Below are positions 1 through 11,927 of a DNA stretch of 64,000 nt, piece after piece. The stretch's first letter is position 1, and each line of letters starts with the position of its first letter. The notes under the pieces were generated by a model, which saw only the letters and a list, made by a program, of their open reading frames with translations, was not told where the DNA came from and did no database searches. The position numbers and the translations under genes were made by a program. The stretch is from contig NC_018397.1 of the NCBI RefSeq assembly GCF_000208865.1, positions 2,914,001 to 2,978,000 of the forward strand, read 5' to 3'. The stretch is from Neospora caninum Liverpool. Taxonomy: Eukaryota > Apicomplexa > Conoidasida > Eucoccidiorida > Sarcocystidae.

Positions 1-3000
1 CTTTCGTGAACTCTCTCTTTTCACACTGCCTCTCGTCTTTCTTTCTAGTTCACTCTCCTCTGACAATGCGATGCTCGGGCTGCTGCTGCTCAGTGCGGAG
101 GACGTCGCGTCTTCAGTTTGTGGAAAGAAATCAGCGAACGAAAAGCGCGGCGGAAAGAAGCAGGCGTCTGTCGCTTTTTCCCGGTGGTGTGCCCCCTTCT
201 CAGATCCCTTTCCATATCCCGAGCCCTTTCGGAAGATCCCCGAATCTGGCAGACCTCGCCATTTCTCGTGTCGCTCTTTGAATCGCCTCCACAGCGGCTG
301 TGACGCAACGGGGAGGGGGTTTTTTGGCCCGAACCGGGTCTCGTGCCCCCAGCCCGTCCCCACTGTCCCAGTGAATCCGGCGGGATGCTCGTGCAGATGG
401 TGGTAACGGAGGGGGAGCAGTGAAATACTATCGCATTTCTCGCTGGGCTCTCTTTCTGGCTTCCGGCGACTTCCCTCCCTCGCGGCGAACCCTTGGTTTC
501 CCCGGCAGTCGTTGGTGTGTACACCCGAGCTTCCCTTGAGTTGTTGCATGGCGCGGGGCTTCCCTTCTGGGTCGTGCGTCTCACGAGCAGCTGTCGAGTA
601 GGTCTCTATGGGATCTTTACCAGCTGACGGGGGCAGTTCCACATAGCGACGAGACATGGGCTGACTCCTCCAGATTGTAGGCGTGCGGTCATAGAGCAGC
701 ATGTGTTCTCTGCTCCGTTCTCGCCGAGGCCTGCCTTTCTGCAGGAGAGAACGAACCCGATCTAGCTGTGGCAAGCACCAGGCGGGCAATGTGTTTGCCG
801 CCGCCGTAAGCGGAGAAACAGGATCTCGCGGTTCAACACCGATCGAACCTGCCATCGCGCGCGATGTACATACACTGCGTTTAGAATGCTCGCGGGAAGG
901 TTGCAGAGCTGGTTGAAAAAACGGGCGGTGGAACGCCGAGGGTTAGACGACATATGAGCGACGGTTTGCATTCATCTTTTGGAGGAATACAGGGAAAAGA
1001 GAGAAACCGACAATTGCGTCTGTTGTACACGGTGCCGTCGCACGTCTAGGGGAAGATTTGTGGACCCCGTAACGGGGGACAAACTCCCTTGTAGAGAAAC
1101 AAATACCTTGTAGATCTACTGATTATCATCTTGAATCACTGGAGGCCAGCCGCATAATGCTGATGACCAAACACACAGATTGTGACGCAGCAAGAATGGC
1201 ACCTCTGCACGATGTTCCAATAAACAATTGTTTTGCATGTAGGCGCATCCACGAGTGTATGCGTCTGTCTGTATATCCACGTGCGTTTTCATGGATGTTT
1301 CGTATCTCTCTGTAGATAGCCGGTAACGGTTGCCGTTAGTTGGCGTTGCAGTTTGTGGTTGATACCTTCCTCCAAAAGTGAACCTAGCGCTGCTAACGTG
1401 CACACCTTAGGCACCCTGCACAAGACTCGGGGACCCAGTATCTGCGTCACGTCAACGCTTGGAGAGAAAGCTTTCTCTTTTCGCATCCCGCTTCTTTCTT
1501 GTCTGCTGTAGACAACCTAGGCATCTAAGAAAAAAGTGGTCCGTTTTAGCGGGGATGTCGTTTGTATCCAGCGGCACATATTTTTTACATGTGTGTTTTT
1601 GCATTTGCCTGTATCAGCATGTAATAGTTGAGTACCTCATATTTGAAGACACATATATGTATTCACAACGGTTGTCGATGTGCTTGCGTCGTTATGTACC
1701 GTGCCTTAAGGGGACGACCATGAAAATAAAACAGCTTCTGATCGGATTCTGATACACATCTGCTGCAAGAACTCCTTGCTTTGGGGGGGGGGGGGGGGTG
1801 GGAATATGCCTCCCTCATGACGACACTGTCGATTACATTCCATGGGCTACACACTCCCGTAGGCAACCGGGGGTGTTTGCGTCACCGAAGGCCTTGGTAT
1901 CTCAAGCACCCAAGCTTTATTCGAAAAGTGAAGGATATGTCTTGGGCTGGAAGACTCGAGCCAAACAATCTGCGATCGCATTATGATAAGGAGTCCTGTT
2001 TTCCGTTTCTCTGCTCCGGTTTTGATTACGTTTCTTTGAAGCATGGGCAACTGTCGGCGCCCGCCACTGATGTGTTGGCACACGCATGCTTAAGGTTGAC
2101 GATTTCAAACTACGGAAGTGGCAAGGAGTAAAGCGCCACAGAACGTCCAACGATTAGTGAGACGCGTCAGTTGACCGTCCATAGAACCCTTCGACAGCAA
2201 ACCGATGGCAGACAAACCCGAAAAATTATCTTACGAGGCCCTTCGACGCTGGCTCCGATGGGCGACGTAGTGAATAACACTTCAACGCTTCCGGGGTGAG
2301 CGGCCCCGCAGATTATGGGGCAGTGTGAACAGGAGAAAAGCACGGAAGAAAGCCGTTTCACGAACAGACACAATGACTACGCCGTTCAGGGGGCTCGGTG
2401 TGTCGTTTGAGTTCTGTTCAGGTCAACGATTGAGGAGTGAGTTTCCTTGAGGTGAACCTCGTTCATATCGTGTTATATATTGGCACCCGTGGTTCGTAGC
2501 AGCGGTTGCGATGAAGCGACCTGTTCCTGGGATCTCACGAGAGAGGGGCATTTGGACAGGTCCTCTATTGTATTTTTTTCCGCCTCATTCTATATGAAAG
2601 CTTTTTACCGCATTCTGTCGGTTTAGTCTACTATTCACGCAGTAAGTGACTCACTGCACACCTCATTGCCAAGGTGTGGAACTCACACCTAAACGAAAAA
2701 ACACCAGGCCTCTCGAGGAAAGGCACCAATCTATTGTCTATTCTTTGAACAGAATTTCTATACGGACACTTGCATTTCACTCCCGAATTAGGGGGGGATG
2801 ACGGATATTCATGTCCGAGCGCGGGTAGGTGTTTGTGGTGGTAATTCGGAGCGCGTGAGTTCTTTTCGTGTCCAGCAGCGTCCGGCTGTGATCATGAAAC
2901 GCTATCAATAAGAAGGATTCAATCTGTATCTCAACTCAAGAAGCAAGAGCCTACAAGCGCCCACGTTATCTGGGGAATTTGCAATTCTCTGGTGCGCGTT

Positions 3001-5100
3001 TCGGCAGTAGTAAGTGTCGATTCTTTCTGCGATACATGACCAAAAACACATTGATTTCTTTCAGACAGCGTGTACCGATGAAGTGAAGCACCGTACGAAT
3101 CCATAACGCAGGAAAGTTTGAAAGGTTATCAGGGCGCGCATTCTCTTCGAGAAACACTTTAAGAGCAACCAAAGATTCAGTTCCCGAAAATCAATGCGCA
3201 TGCTTCATGCGGCCACAAGTATATGTCACCGAGTGTCCATGTGTGGAGCGGAAATAAAGATGAGACAGGGAGACAACAGGCAAGCACGAGTAGTTAATAA
3301 CTTTTCCTAACACATTCATCCCTCGAAAACACAGTTAGGTTCATATGACGCACTCTCCACCGGCATCTGCCCACCAGAATTGCAAACGAAGCCGCCGAGT
3401 GTCTGATCCCGAAAGCACTATCGCACATTGAAAAACTGTCGACACTCAGATTAGAAGCCGAGGCACTAAAGCTGATGATCTTACGCAGACCTTTCCCCTC
3501 AAACCATCGACCCGGAAAGGCGGTAGAACGTAACTGCGCTAACGCGACTCCGGTGCAGTTTTTGTTGTAGCGTCATTTCGCCGTGAGGGATAAAGAAGCC
3601 AAGCAGAAAACTCTCCCTGAATTTCGTAGGTACCTTAGGGCCATTCGTTTTCGAAATTCATCACCGCAGAGCGGACCAATCGCGAATGGAAGCCTCTGTC
3701 ATGGTCACCAGAAAATAATGATGCACTCGAGTGTGACGAACAATACGTATATCTGTTTGAGACGAAGAGTCAGATGTGAACTCCGTCTACCAGCTGCGTC
3801 TAACCGTGTCCCGGACCGTTTCCCGTTTGCTCTGAACTGGAAGGCAGTTACATAGTCTCGGCCACCTCTCAGAAGACCAGACATCCGGCAGCGGACCCGC
3901 AAGGAAATGTTCAGTCCCGCCATCCACTCAACTTCCGCGTAAAGAACAGGGCCCGCGTGATTCTACACTTGTAAAGCTTGGTTTGTGCCTGGCGAATTGT
4001 TCTATCAACGGGGTGAAAGACGAAAGGGTAGATTATACGTGACAAAAGGACAACACGAGATCAGCAAGCAATTTGGCTCACCACAAAGGAACAGAGCTAC
4101 ACGAAATTCCTGCTCCCTTCCTCGTATTTGTCCTACTAATGAGAGTGGGAAGTCAGCTATTAAATACATCCGCAATTATGTAGACCCGCAACTACCGTTA
4201 CTACGGTTTGCCAAACACGTCCTGCACAACTACATCCCTTCTCAAAGCGAAACACTGCTGATCACTGGGCTTCTAACAGAGCATCATTCCCGATCGTGTA
4301 TGTCAGCTCTATTGGTCTATGTTGTCGTACCGACTGTGCAAGCAACCTTGTCGTTTTAGCTGTTGGTTCCTAAGAAACTGAAATATCCATCTCTTCCTCT
4401 CTGAGTTAAGGACAACGCGAAGTTTTGTGGCACCACGTTTGCCGGCGCAGACGCTGGAGTTCGAAAGCACCCTCCCCAGAACTTCCCGCTAACAGCAATG
4501 CTGTGCGTGTTTTGTTTTTGGCAACGTTGCTCACACCTGATTCTGATGATCAAAGGCGTACACTGGCGTTCTGGTTTCAGAGAAACGAAAACGTTCTTAT
4601 ATTTTCTGTTGCCATCCACGACAGGGATTCCGGGGCGGTTTCCTTTGTCCGTGACGCTGATTCCCCGTCTTCCGTATCATGTAAAACAAGGGGCAACTCA
4701 CGTGTCTTCAGGCTTTCCGCTTGTTTTCCGTGTGGCCTTTGTGAGTTGCAAGGTCACCCACGCCCACGCCATGACCAGTTGGTGTACGTCTTTACCGTTG
4801 TTTCTATTAGAAAAGCTGAAATCCCAGCAGCTTCTGCGCAGCTGAATCGTGAATGAAGTGATGTGCAAGAACAGCGAACATACCCATATTGAAGAAAGAG
4901 GCAAGCTACGTTGTTTTGTCAAATAACTACCCACCTGCGTTTCTTGTTCAGTTTCTCCCATGAGAGTGTTCTATCAGTGGCAAGAGCGCATGAAGGTGTG
5001 AAACGAACAAGTTTCTCGTTTCTTGGTAGAGTGATGTAGGGCATCGCTTGCCTTCGCCGCTCTGTGTCCACTAATCAGCACGCCGTTTCGTTGCGTCTCG
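1..5100. other. Left intergenic region without a supportable gene
   Basis: Several open frames of 60-160 codons occur on both strands, but none shows a recognisable motif or a chain of splice-compatible exons. The stretch 1-700 is GC- and pyrimidine-rich and could be leader or promoter sequence of a gene outside the window. 2400-5000 is lower in GC and looks non-coding. The last few hundred bases before 5101 probably include the promoter and leader of the MOB-family gene. A 16-base G run lies at 1783-1798. Confidence 0.5.
1783..1798 (+). repeat. Poly-G tract (16 G)
   Basis: A homopolymer of 16 consecutive G residues lies in otherwise unremarkable intergenic sequence. Its length may be unreliable in the assembly. 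Confidence 0.9.
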
Positions 5101-8100
5101 ATGTATCGGTCCGTCAACGGGGCGGTCTTCCCTCTCGTTCTTCACTTGGCTTTTTCTGACGTAGTAAAAATGGATGATTCCTCCTGTCCACGACGAGTAC
5201 GCGCGGGGGCGCAAACGACACCAGCGGAACTCGCTGAGTGCACCTCACGTCACTCACAGCATCTAGGAAGACCCGCCGCGACTCCGAATGCCGTGTCCCC
5301 CCTTATTGCAACGCCAGCACGTGCTTACAGATTTCCTGCAGCTCGTTTGCTAGTTCGGGATTCAGAATCGCCCCCGCCGTCTGGTCTTTCAGCGAGGACA
5401 AGAGCCGTAGTTCCTTCAAATAGAAATCCAGGTACAAATGGATTTTTCTTTGGGAGCGCCCACACACGTAAGGATACGGTGGGGCTGCTGGTAAGTGAGA
5501 CAGTTCCCCGAAGGAGAGGAGGAAACGGAAAGGCATTTTCAAGAACGAACAGCATGTTCCAAGGAAGGGAGAGTCTCGTTGGACACGCCCCGGGAAAAAA
5601 CAAGAACGATGAAATGTCTCCAGTCATGTGTCTTTCCGAGGCACTGAGCCTTCCTCGAGAACGTCGCGGTTCAAGGAGGAAATCGATGCCACTCTACTCG
5701 TCGGTGTCTCAACCCCGTCTTCGTCGAAATGGTCCTGTGGGTTTAGTGCCGACCCATTCTCCTGGTTCCCCTGCGTCTTCACTGTACTGCGCTCCTGTGC
5801 CTGCGCCGTGTCAACTGTCTCCGGACGTAGGTTTTTGGCCAGCAGAGCACAAGTCACACCAGGACGAAAACGGGGCTGAACGAACAGAACACTTCCGCAT
5901 CTCCAGCGCGAGCCTCGTTGGTGGACCTGAAGAAGACAGAAGCAAGTCTTTTGCGTCTGCGTTTTCTTCTCCTTTCCAAGCGTCATCTTCTTCCCCGGCC
6001 GGAGACTCCCCTGCAAACTCCTCATCCACCCCGCTCTCGACCCTCCACCGTTCGTCTTGTCTTTCGAATCCTTCCTCATTCACAGGATTGTCGGAACCCG
6101 ATGGAAGCGCGGTCCCTCTTGAGAGTGCTTCCTGGTCCGCTGACTTTGCTTCGCAAAACGCTCTGTCTTCTTCGTCGTCTGTCTCGCCTCCTCTCTTCTC
6201 CGCTGCGCAACTGCCAACGGACAAGGGGGAGCAGGAGAAGCCGCCTCTGGCAGGAGCAAACCCTATCCGTTCGGACGATCGTGATCCATGTGTGTCGTAC
6301 TCCCCTCAGACCCGCATTCGCCCCTGTGCAGAGGCGCGTGGCTCTCCGTGCAGGCTTTCTCTGTCTCCTTCCCCTTCTAAAGGAAACATACCGGAGTCTC
6401 GCCAGGAGGGGAATTCACTAGACCCCGCAAGTTCCTGTTCGATACAGGCGCCAGGAAGGCATGCTTCTTCGCCTACGAGCCGTCCACGAGGAAGTCGACT
6501 CTCTCTCATGTGTGATGCTGTATGCCCCCCTGCTGCTGTCCTTTCTGCTTCATCCTCTCTTCGTCCTTCTTCCCGCCTTCCTCCGTCGACGCCCTCGTTT
6601 CTTCCGGAGTCTCTGCGCTTGCCTCCTTCTTGTCTGGAAATCACCCGTCGCGTTTTGGAGGCGACTCTCCGCAACCGCCACCTGAGCGTAGAAGTGGCGG
6701 CGCCTCTGCTGGTAGATGAGAACGAGTGGATAGCGAGTCAGCTAGCCAGGTGCGTAGCTGACCTTCAGTTGCTGCTGTCCTGCGTCTGGGACGCCTGTAC
6801 TTGCCCAGTTATGGCCGCGGGGTCTATCTTTTTCTTGGTTCTCAAATCTGCCTCGCCTTCGCAGACCCCTCTTCCCGGTGACCCCTGGCGTGAACAGCGA
6901 CCCAGCCGCTTGGCCCGCCGGCCAGGCCCACAAAGTCTCCTCGGGAGCGCCACGCAGTGTCTCGTCTCCGACTTCCCGCCCTCGCTAGAGGGCGGATTGG
7001 TCACAAGAAAAGTGTCGCGTTTTGAGTTGTTGAAACCGACCTTCCGAGACACACACTTGGACGCAGGTTTCTTCCTTACACGTGGCAACGACTATCGGCT
7101 CGGAGAGTCTGGCCGCTGGCGTAGACCAGGCAGTAAGACTAACGACGCAGAGAGAAAGAAGCGTGTGGAGAAACAGAGAGAACAGGAGGGAAGGCACACG
7201 AGGCGCCTCGAGGAGGATCTCTCTTCAGCTCTCACTCCTTCCCACAGAAGCAGTGACCGAGGCCTGCCTACGCGGTGGAACGCGTCACCTGAGAGGCGGC
7301 TACAGAAAGCTACAGATGCCGAGGGTCACATCACACTCGCCGTGTATCCGAATGCAGAAGAGCGCAACGTTCTAGGTCAGCCGCGGCGCCCATTTCCGGT
7401 GGAGCACGGAACAGGGGGAAACCCCTCGCACACGAACCTTTTCACTTCCGAATTCCCGGTCAGGCCCCGTTCTTCTCGTCCTCTGCGCATCCAGCCTGCG
7501 AGAGAGTACATGGAGACAGTTCTGGCTTGGTGTGTAGCTCAGGTGCACTACGGGGAGTTGCTGAGGCGTCCCCCGCAGGCGGCTGCTCGACCCCGTGGGT
7601 TTTCGATCCTTCCTTCTGAACTCGCCACTGCACTTGCCGCGGAGAATCGAAAACCTCCTGCGCACTCCGTTTCACATCCAGCGCACCCGCGCTCCGGAGC
7701 AACGCCAGAGACCCCGGCGGGAACTGCGACTGGCGTTCTGGAGGCAGGCGAAGAGCAGTCCCGAACCGCGGGAGGGAGTGGGGTAGATGCGAAGGGAAAG
7801 CGCAGCGAGACAGTTGGGGAAATCGACGGTCGTCTCTTCCCGGGGTGGACCCGCGGGGGACCTGTGGACCGAGACACCGCACGAGAGACAAATGCGAGGC
7901 AAGGAGGCAGTTGCTGGCCTTCGAGAGGCGTCCAGTTTTCCGGCGAGTGCGAACGAGCAGCAAACCACAATGGAGAAGAAAGACGTTTTAAAGAGATTTC
8001 TCGCCGCATGTGTCGCCGCGTCTTCCGGTGCTACGCTCACATTTACCACTACCACTTGGATTTGCTCTACACGTATGATGTCCTCGCACACGTGAATCGC

Positions 8101-9900
8101 TGCTTCAAGTTTTTTCTCTTTTTCGCCCACAAGTTCCAACTCCTCACAGATGCAGATACTGAGCCGTTGCGAAACCTTGTCACGCATATCCTTACGACGC
8201 CCCCACGCCATGGCGAGTGTCGTCCAGAAAGACGGTCTTCTTCGTTACCTTCCTGTGCCTCTCCACCGGTTTCGCGTTCCTTCTTCCTCAAAGATCCCGG
8301 GACAGAACTCAAAGGGACCTACAGAGCAGCGGACTCAGGTCTGTATTTGTGTGAACAGTCGACACGTCTGGATCCGACCAGCCAGGCGAGCTTTTCTCCC
8401 GCTTTTCCACCGGCACAGGCGTCGGAGAAAGCATCTTGGGGTCACGTGTCTCCGTCTGTGGATGCCTCCACACCACAGAGTCTCTCGCCAGAGCCCCCCG
8501 GAGAAACGTCGCCTTGTTCTGCCCGTCCCGGTTCTCTCTTGTCTCCACTAGGAAATGCTGCCTTTCCCGCCGATGCCGAAGGACCACACGAGGCCGATCT
8601 CTCTTTCCCGCTCGCATCGCAGCCCTTTCACGATACTCCACCGGCGCTTGATGGCATGCCTTCTGCCTCAACGCTGTGCGACCAGCCTGCTCCCTCTGCG
8701 TTTCCTTCCTCTTCCTCCGCTTCGTTCCCGTGCCGCACCTCTACCGGGATGCACGAGAAGCCGTCCGATGCGCAGGGGACGCCACAGACAGAGAGTGATG
8801 CTGTCCCTCTACCTTGTCGCGCTTCGGAGGCGTCTTTGGAGACACCTGGGGGCAGGTCGTCTTCTTGCTGCTGTTCTTCCTGCTGCGCCTCTTGTTCCGG
8901 CCCTGAGTCTTGTGCACTCTGGTCCACGGGGATGTCTGTGCCTTCAGCAGGCACTGCCGGAGAGAAAGGCGAACGCGGAGGGCGACACGGAACGGGAGAA
9001 TCGCCGGAAGAAAGAGAGGAAGAAGCGGAGACGAAGGAGCCAGACATAGAGGGTGAAAGCAGGCGGCAGAAAGAAGAAGGGGTACACGCACTCCAGGTTC
9101 GACAAAAAGAAGCCGCGGCGCCCGCGCATGCAGACGCAGACAGTGGAGCCTCTCCCGACGAGCCGGGCGACCAGAGAACGGAGGACGATCAGGAGCGCGA
9201 TCTGATGAGGGCTTTGGAATGCGATTTACGCCAGTCAGAAGACCAGAGGAGAGAGATTGAAGAGGCCTTTACTGACAGGGGTGATCTTTCCGCCTTCGAA
9301 GACCAGAAACAAGACTGGCCAGGCCTGCCAGGCTCTCTCAGCCTCGGCTTGCAGCGAGTCGACAGCTACGAAGATTTACCTCCGTTCCTTGAACTCGACG
9401 AGGAAGAGGGAAGTGAGAAGGGAACATCTGAGGGAGAAGGCGGCACAGAGACAGAGACAGCGGTGCAGAGGAGTGCATCCGAAGACAGAAACGAAGAGAG
9501 AGACACCGACAAAAAAGTCCAAGACGCAGAAGCCGAACGCACCGGTGAGCACGGTGAAAGCGTCGAGGAAGGGGACACACGCAGCTTCGGTGAGCCGAAA
9601 CAAGAGAGACGCCAGCAAGCAGATGAACAGATGCTCGCCAGGAATTCAGGAAAAGCCGAAGAGTCGAACGCGAATCCTGGGGACGGAAACACGCGTGATG
9701 GAAAAGAAAAAAGGAGAGTGCAACCCATGCTGCCTCCGTTAGCCCTTCCAGCGCCGGAGCTGGACGAGATTCGAGGGGCTCTGAGAGAGATACATGCGCG
9801 AAAACCCGCGACACCCTTTTCGGAACGTGAACCCGGGCAGAGAAGAGCAACAAAAGTGCTTCTCGAATCTCTGCTTCTTCAGCGACAGCCATACATGTAA
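5101..9900 (+). CDS. MOB/phocein-family protein with two large insertions in the MOB domain
   Basis: One uninterrupted frame of 1599 codons. MOB proteins are small adaptors of NDR/LATS-type kinases or of STRIPAK. The family core can be read in pieces. Residues about 520-575 hold NEWIA (541) and CTCPVM (566-571). Residues about 800-830 hold the Y-x5-AWC-x5 helix equivalent to MOB1's 'YIDYLMTW' segment. Residues about 965-1035 hold YAHIYHYHLD (978-987) followed by AHVNRCFKFFLFF. A normal MOB domain is about 170-180 residues; here roughly 220- and 135-residue Ser/Pro/Arg-rich insertions split it, and disordered flanks extend both ways, with an acidic C-terminal part. The two zinc histidines align (H980, H985). 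One cysteine aligns (C568), but the position of MOB1 Cys79 is Trp, with C566 nearby. The in-frame ATG at 5170 (AAAAATGG, 1576 aa) has a much better start context than 5101. Family assignment is firm; kinase partner and function are unknown. Confidence 0.87.
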   Translation: MYRSVNGAVFPLVLHLAFSDVVKMDDSSCPRRVRAGAQTTPAELAECTSRHSQHLGRPAATPNAVSPLIATPARAYRFPAARLLVRDSESPPPSGLSARTRAVVPSNRNPGTNGFFFGSAHTRKDTVGLLVSETVPRRRGGNGKAFSRTNSMFQGRESLVGHAPGKNKNDEMSPVMCLSEALSLPRERRGSRRKSMPLYSSVSQPRLRRNGPVGLVPTHSPGSPASSLYCAPVPAPCQLSPDVGFWPAEHKSHQDENGAERTEHFRISSASLVGGPEEDRSKSFASAFSSPFQASSSSPAGDSPANSSSTPLSTLHRSSCLSNPSSFTGLSEPDGSAVPLESASWSADFASQNALSSSSSVSPPLFSAAQLPTDKGEQEKPPLAGANPIRSDDRDPCVSYSPQTRIRPCAEARGSPCRLSLSPSPSKGNIPESRQEGNSLDPASSCSIQAPGRHASSPTSRPRGSRLSLMCDAVCPPAAVLSASSSLRPSSRLPPSTPSFLPESLRLPPSCLEITRRVLEATLRNRHLSVEVAAPLLVDENEWIASQLARCVADLQLLLSCVWDACTCPVMAAGSIFFLVLKSASPSQTPLPGDPWREQRPSRLARRPGPQSLLGSATQCLVSDFPPSLEGGLVTRKVSRFELLKPTFRDTHLDAGFFLTRGNDYRLGESGRWRRPGSKTNDAERKKRVEKQREQEGRHTRRLEEDLSSALTPSHRSSDRGLPTRWNASPERRLQKATDAEGHITLAVYPNAEERNVLGQPRRPFPVEHGTGGNPSHTNLFTSEFPVRPRSSRPLRIQPAREYMETVLAWCVAQVHYGELLRRPPQAAARPRGFSILPSELATALAAENRKPPAHSVSHPAHPRSGATPETPAGTATGVLEAGEEQSRTAGGSGVDAKGKRSETVGEIDGRLFPGWTRGGPVDRDTARETNARQGGSCWPSRGVQFSGECERAANHNGEERRFKEISRRMCRRVFRCYAHIYHYHLDLLYTYDVLAHVNRCFKFFLFFAHKFQLLTDADTEPLRNLVTHILTTPPRHGECRPERRSSSLPSCASPPVSRSFFLKDPGTELKGTYRAADSGLYLCEQSTRLDPTSQASFSPAFPPAQASEKASWGHVSPSVDASTPQSLSPEPPGETSPCSARPGSLLSPLGNAAFPADAEGPHEADLSFPLASQPFHDTPPALDGMPSASTLCDQPAPSAFPSSSSASFPCRTSTGMHEKPSDAQGTPQTESDAVPLPCRASEASLETPGGRSSSCCCSSCCASCSGPESCALWSTGMSVPSAGTAGEKGERGGRHGTGESPEEREEEAETKEPDIEGESRRQKEEGVHALQVRQKEAAAPAHADADSGASPDEPGDQRTEDDQERDLMRALECDLRQSEDQRREIEEAFTDRGDLSAFEDQKQDWPGLPGSLSLGLQRVDSYEDLPPFLELDEEEGSEKGTSEGEGGTETETAVQRSASEDRNEERDTDKKVQDAEAERTGEHGESVEEGDTRSFGEPKQERRQQADEQMLARNSGKAEESNANPGDGNTRDGKEKRRVQPMLPPLALPAPELDEIRGALREIHARKPATPFSEREPGQRRATKVLLESLLLQRQPYM

Positions 9901-10570
9901 CTAGTGTACGCAGCTGTAGGGCTGCGGACAGTGTGCTCATATCATGTGCGTGTACAGAGAAAGGTCTCCTCACGTTGCTGCACATGCGCAGATCGGCCTC
10001 TCGCTCGCTGTAGAGAGCTACATATATTTTGCGTAGGCGGAGATACCTCCACTTGGTACCAGTGTCTACAAATACTTGCATTTCCGATGTCTGGGGCGGA
10101 CGCCGTCCTTGTCTGTTTCCTCCGGGAATGGGGACGCTACTCGGGGATCCACGGCTCTCACCTTGCGTTCCTCACAGAATGCACATTTCCGCAGTGTCCT
10201 TTCCCGTGCCTCTCGAACCTTCGGTTCTGTGCTGAAGACGCGAGTACATGCAAGAGGAAAGGTGTACAAAACTGAGCTCCGAAGGAGACAGTCTGTCCTG
10301 CGTTTGAGTGGCACGGGCACAAAGCGTCCCCTTTTTGTCGGGTTTCTTCTAGTCAGTGTCTGCACGTGCCTCTTCACGCAGCTTTGAAGAGAGCGATTTG
10401 CCTGTATCCTCTACAGGGAAGATACAGACATAAATGTCCGCATTGTGTGGCGAGGTCTGGGTCCACACCCTGTGTTTAGGCGGGCTCTTGAGTCGCATAA
10501 ATGTGTTTCCAGACCTTGATACAAGACTTACAGAACGACAATTCCATATCGTAGGTCACCTCGACTGTCG

Positions 10571-10584
10571 CCCCCCCCCCCCCC
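10571..10584 (+). repeat. Poly-C tract (14 C)
   Basis: Fourteen consecutive C residues in the intergenic region after the MOB-family gene. Confidence 0.9.
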
Positions 10585-10773
10585 GATAGCCACAGAGTTC
10601 CGATCGCCGCAACGCTCTCAGTCAACTGTGTGCCTGTCTTTCGTGGGAAGCGACGAGCTGGAAAGGGGGCTAGGTGTGCAGCTAGCTGCGGCGTAAAGAC
10701 ACGCATGCAACGCGTTGGACCTCGTTTCTCGGAAAACACGCTCGACTGCGAGGTTGGGAGCAGCGCGGCCGCA

Positions 10774-10793
10774 TGTGTGTGTGTGTGTGTGTG
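10774..10793 (+). repeat. (TG)10 microsatellite
   Basis: A perfect TG dinucleotide array of 20 bases in the intergenic region. Confidence 0.9.
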
Positions 10794-11927
10794 ACGGTAA
10801 AGCGTCAAGTTCTGAGCTTCCTCTGAGCACATCGCCGCGGAGGCGGCCGGTGGGGACAGCCGCCCCGAGAATCGGTCTCCCTCCAACGGGACGCGTGCGA
10901 GAAATGAAGATTTTAGAGGCATGTCCATGTAACAGCACGTGTATAAACAGAGGTCGACGCATAAAAAAGAGGTACATATACATCCCTATATATACACACT
11001 GAAGTATATATATGTGTGTGTACGGATGTTTCAATGAAGCTTCGCATCGGACGCGTCACCAGAGGGCGCCGACAGCTTCGATTGGCAGCGCCACCACTGC
11101 CCGGCGCGAACGAGAACAGGCAGGGAGACACTCTCGCGACTCAAGGCCCTCTCTGCCGCACGAGTGGCGACGGATGACAAATCGCGCAGATCGCCACGAG
11201 AAGCCGCAAACGAGAGGGAAAGGCGCAGTGCCAGAGGGCGTTCTCGAGAGAGGACGGCAGAGAAAAGAGAACCGGGACTTAAAAAAACTCTACAGAGACA
11301 AGAAAGCATGGAAAAAACGATACATGCGCAGCAGAGACACCCTCATGTGATGGCTGCCCCAGATCTCAATGTCTTCAAATGCATGCACACAACAGAGGAT
11401 TTTTATGCGAAACAAAAAGAGTAAACCGCTGTCCGGAACGGCCTGCACTCCATATCTCCCCCGCTTCAAGTACGCCTCTCCGGTTCTCGCTGGGTCTTCG
11501 TCGCCGTTCCCATTTCCTTCGAAAGTGTGCAAACAGGACTCCCGTAAAAAAGACGAGAGACGCAGAACGCCCCAAGTGATTTCTCTCCCGCTCTCACTCT
11601 GGCTCCACACGTTTCTTCACCCTCCACATTTGTTCGGCCGAGAGAGTCGCTGAAACTCTGTACAAGACGCGAGAGGTTTGGAATCTTCTGTCCAAGCGCC
11701 TCTGTCTTCTGCTGCCCACATTTTGAGGACGCCTCCACAGTGGTGGCCCTCCGGGCACACCATGTTCTCCTACCAGGTGATGTATCACTTTTTCTGCTTC
11801 TCTGTCTCGCTGAGGGATCAGAGTTCAGCCGGTCGTGTTCCCCCTTTCGGCAGCTCCTTTCCGGTCTTCTCCTTTCCTCGAAAAAAGAACGCAAAAGGAG
11901 ACTTGACGGTTTCATCCTTTCCCGGTT

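Larger units (their letters stand above)
9901..11927. other. Intergenic region between convergent MOB and eIF2-alpha genes
   Basis: The MOB-family gene ends at 9900 on + and eIF2-alpha ends at 11928 on -, so this stretch should hold both 3' untranslated regions. It contains a C14 run, a short (TG)n array and a TA-rich patch near 10970-11025. Open frames of up to 150 codons exist but show no domain or plausible splicing, and I support no gene here. Confidence 0.5.

Noticed and set aside
90..584. 164-codon minus-strand frame and 111-codon plus frame (71-406) at the left edge
   Set aside because: There is no motif, the composition is biased by GC-rich sequence, and the two overlap on opposite strands. 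The minus frame also has no ATG at its left limit.
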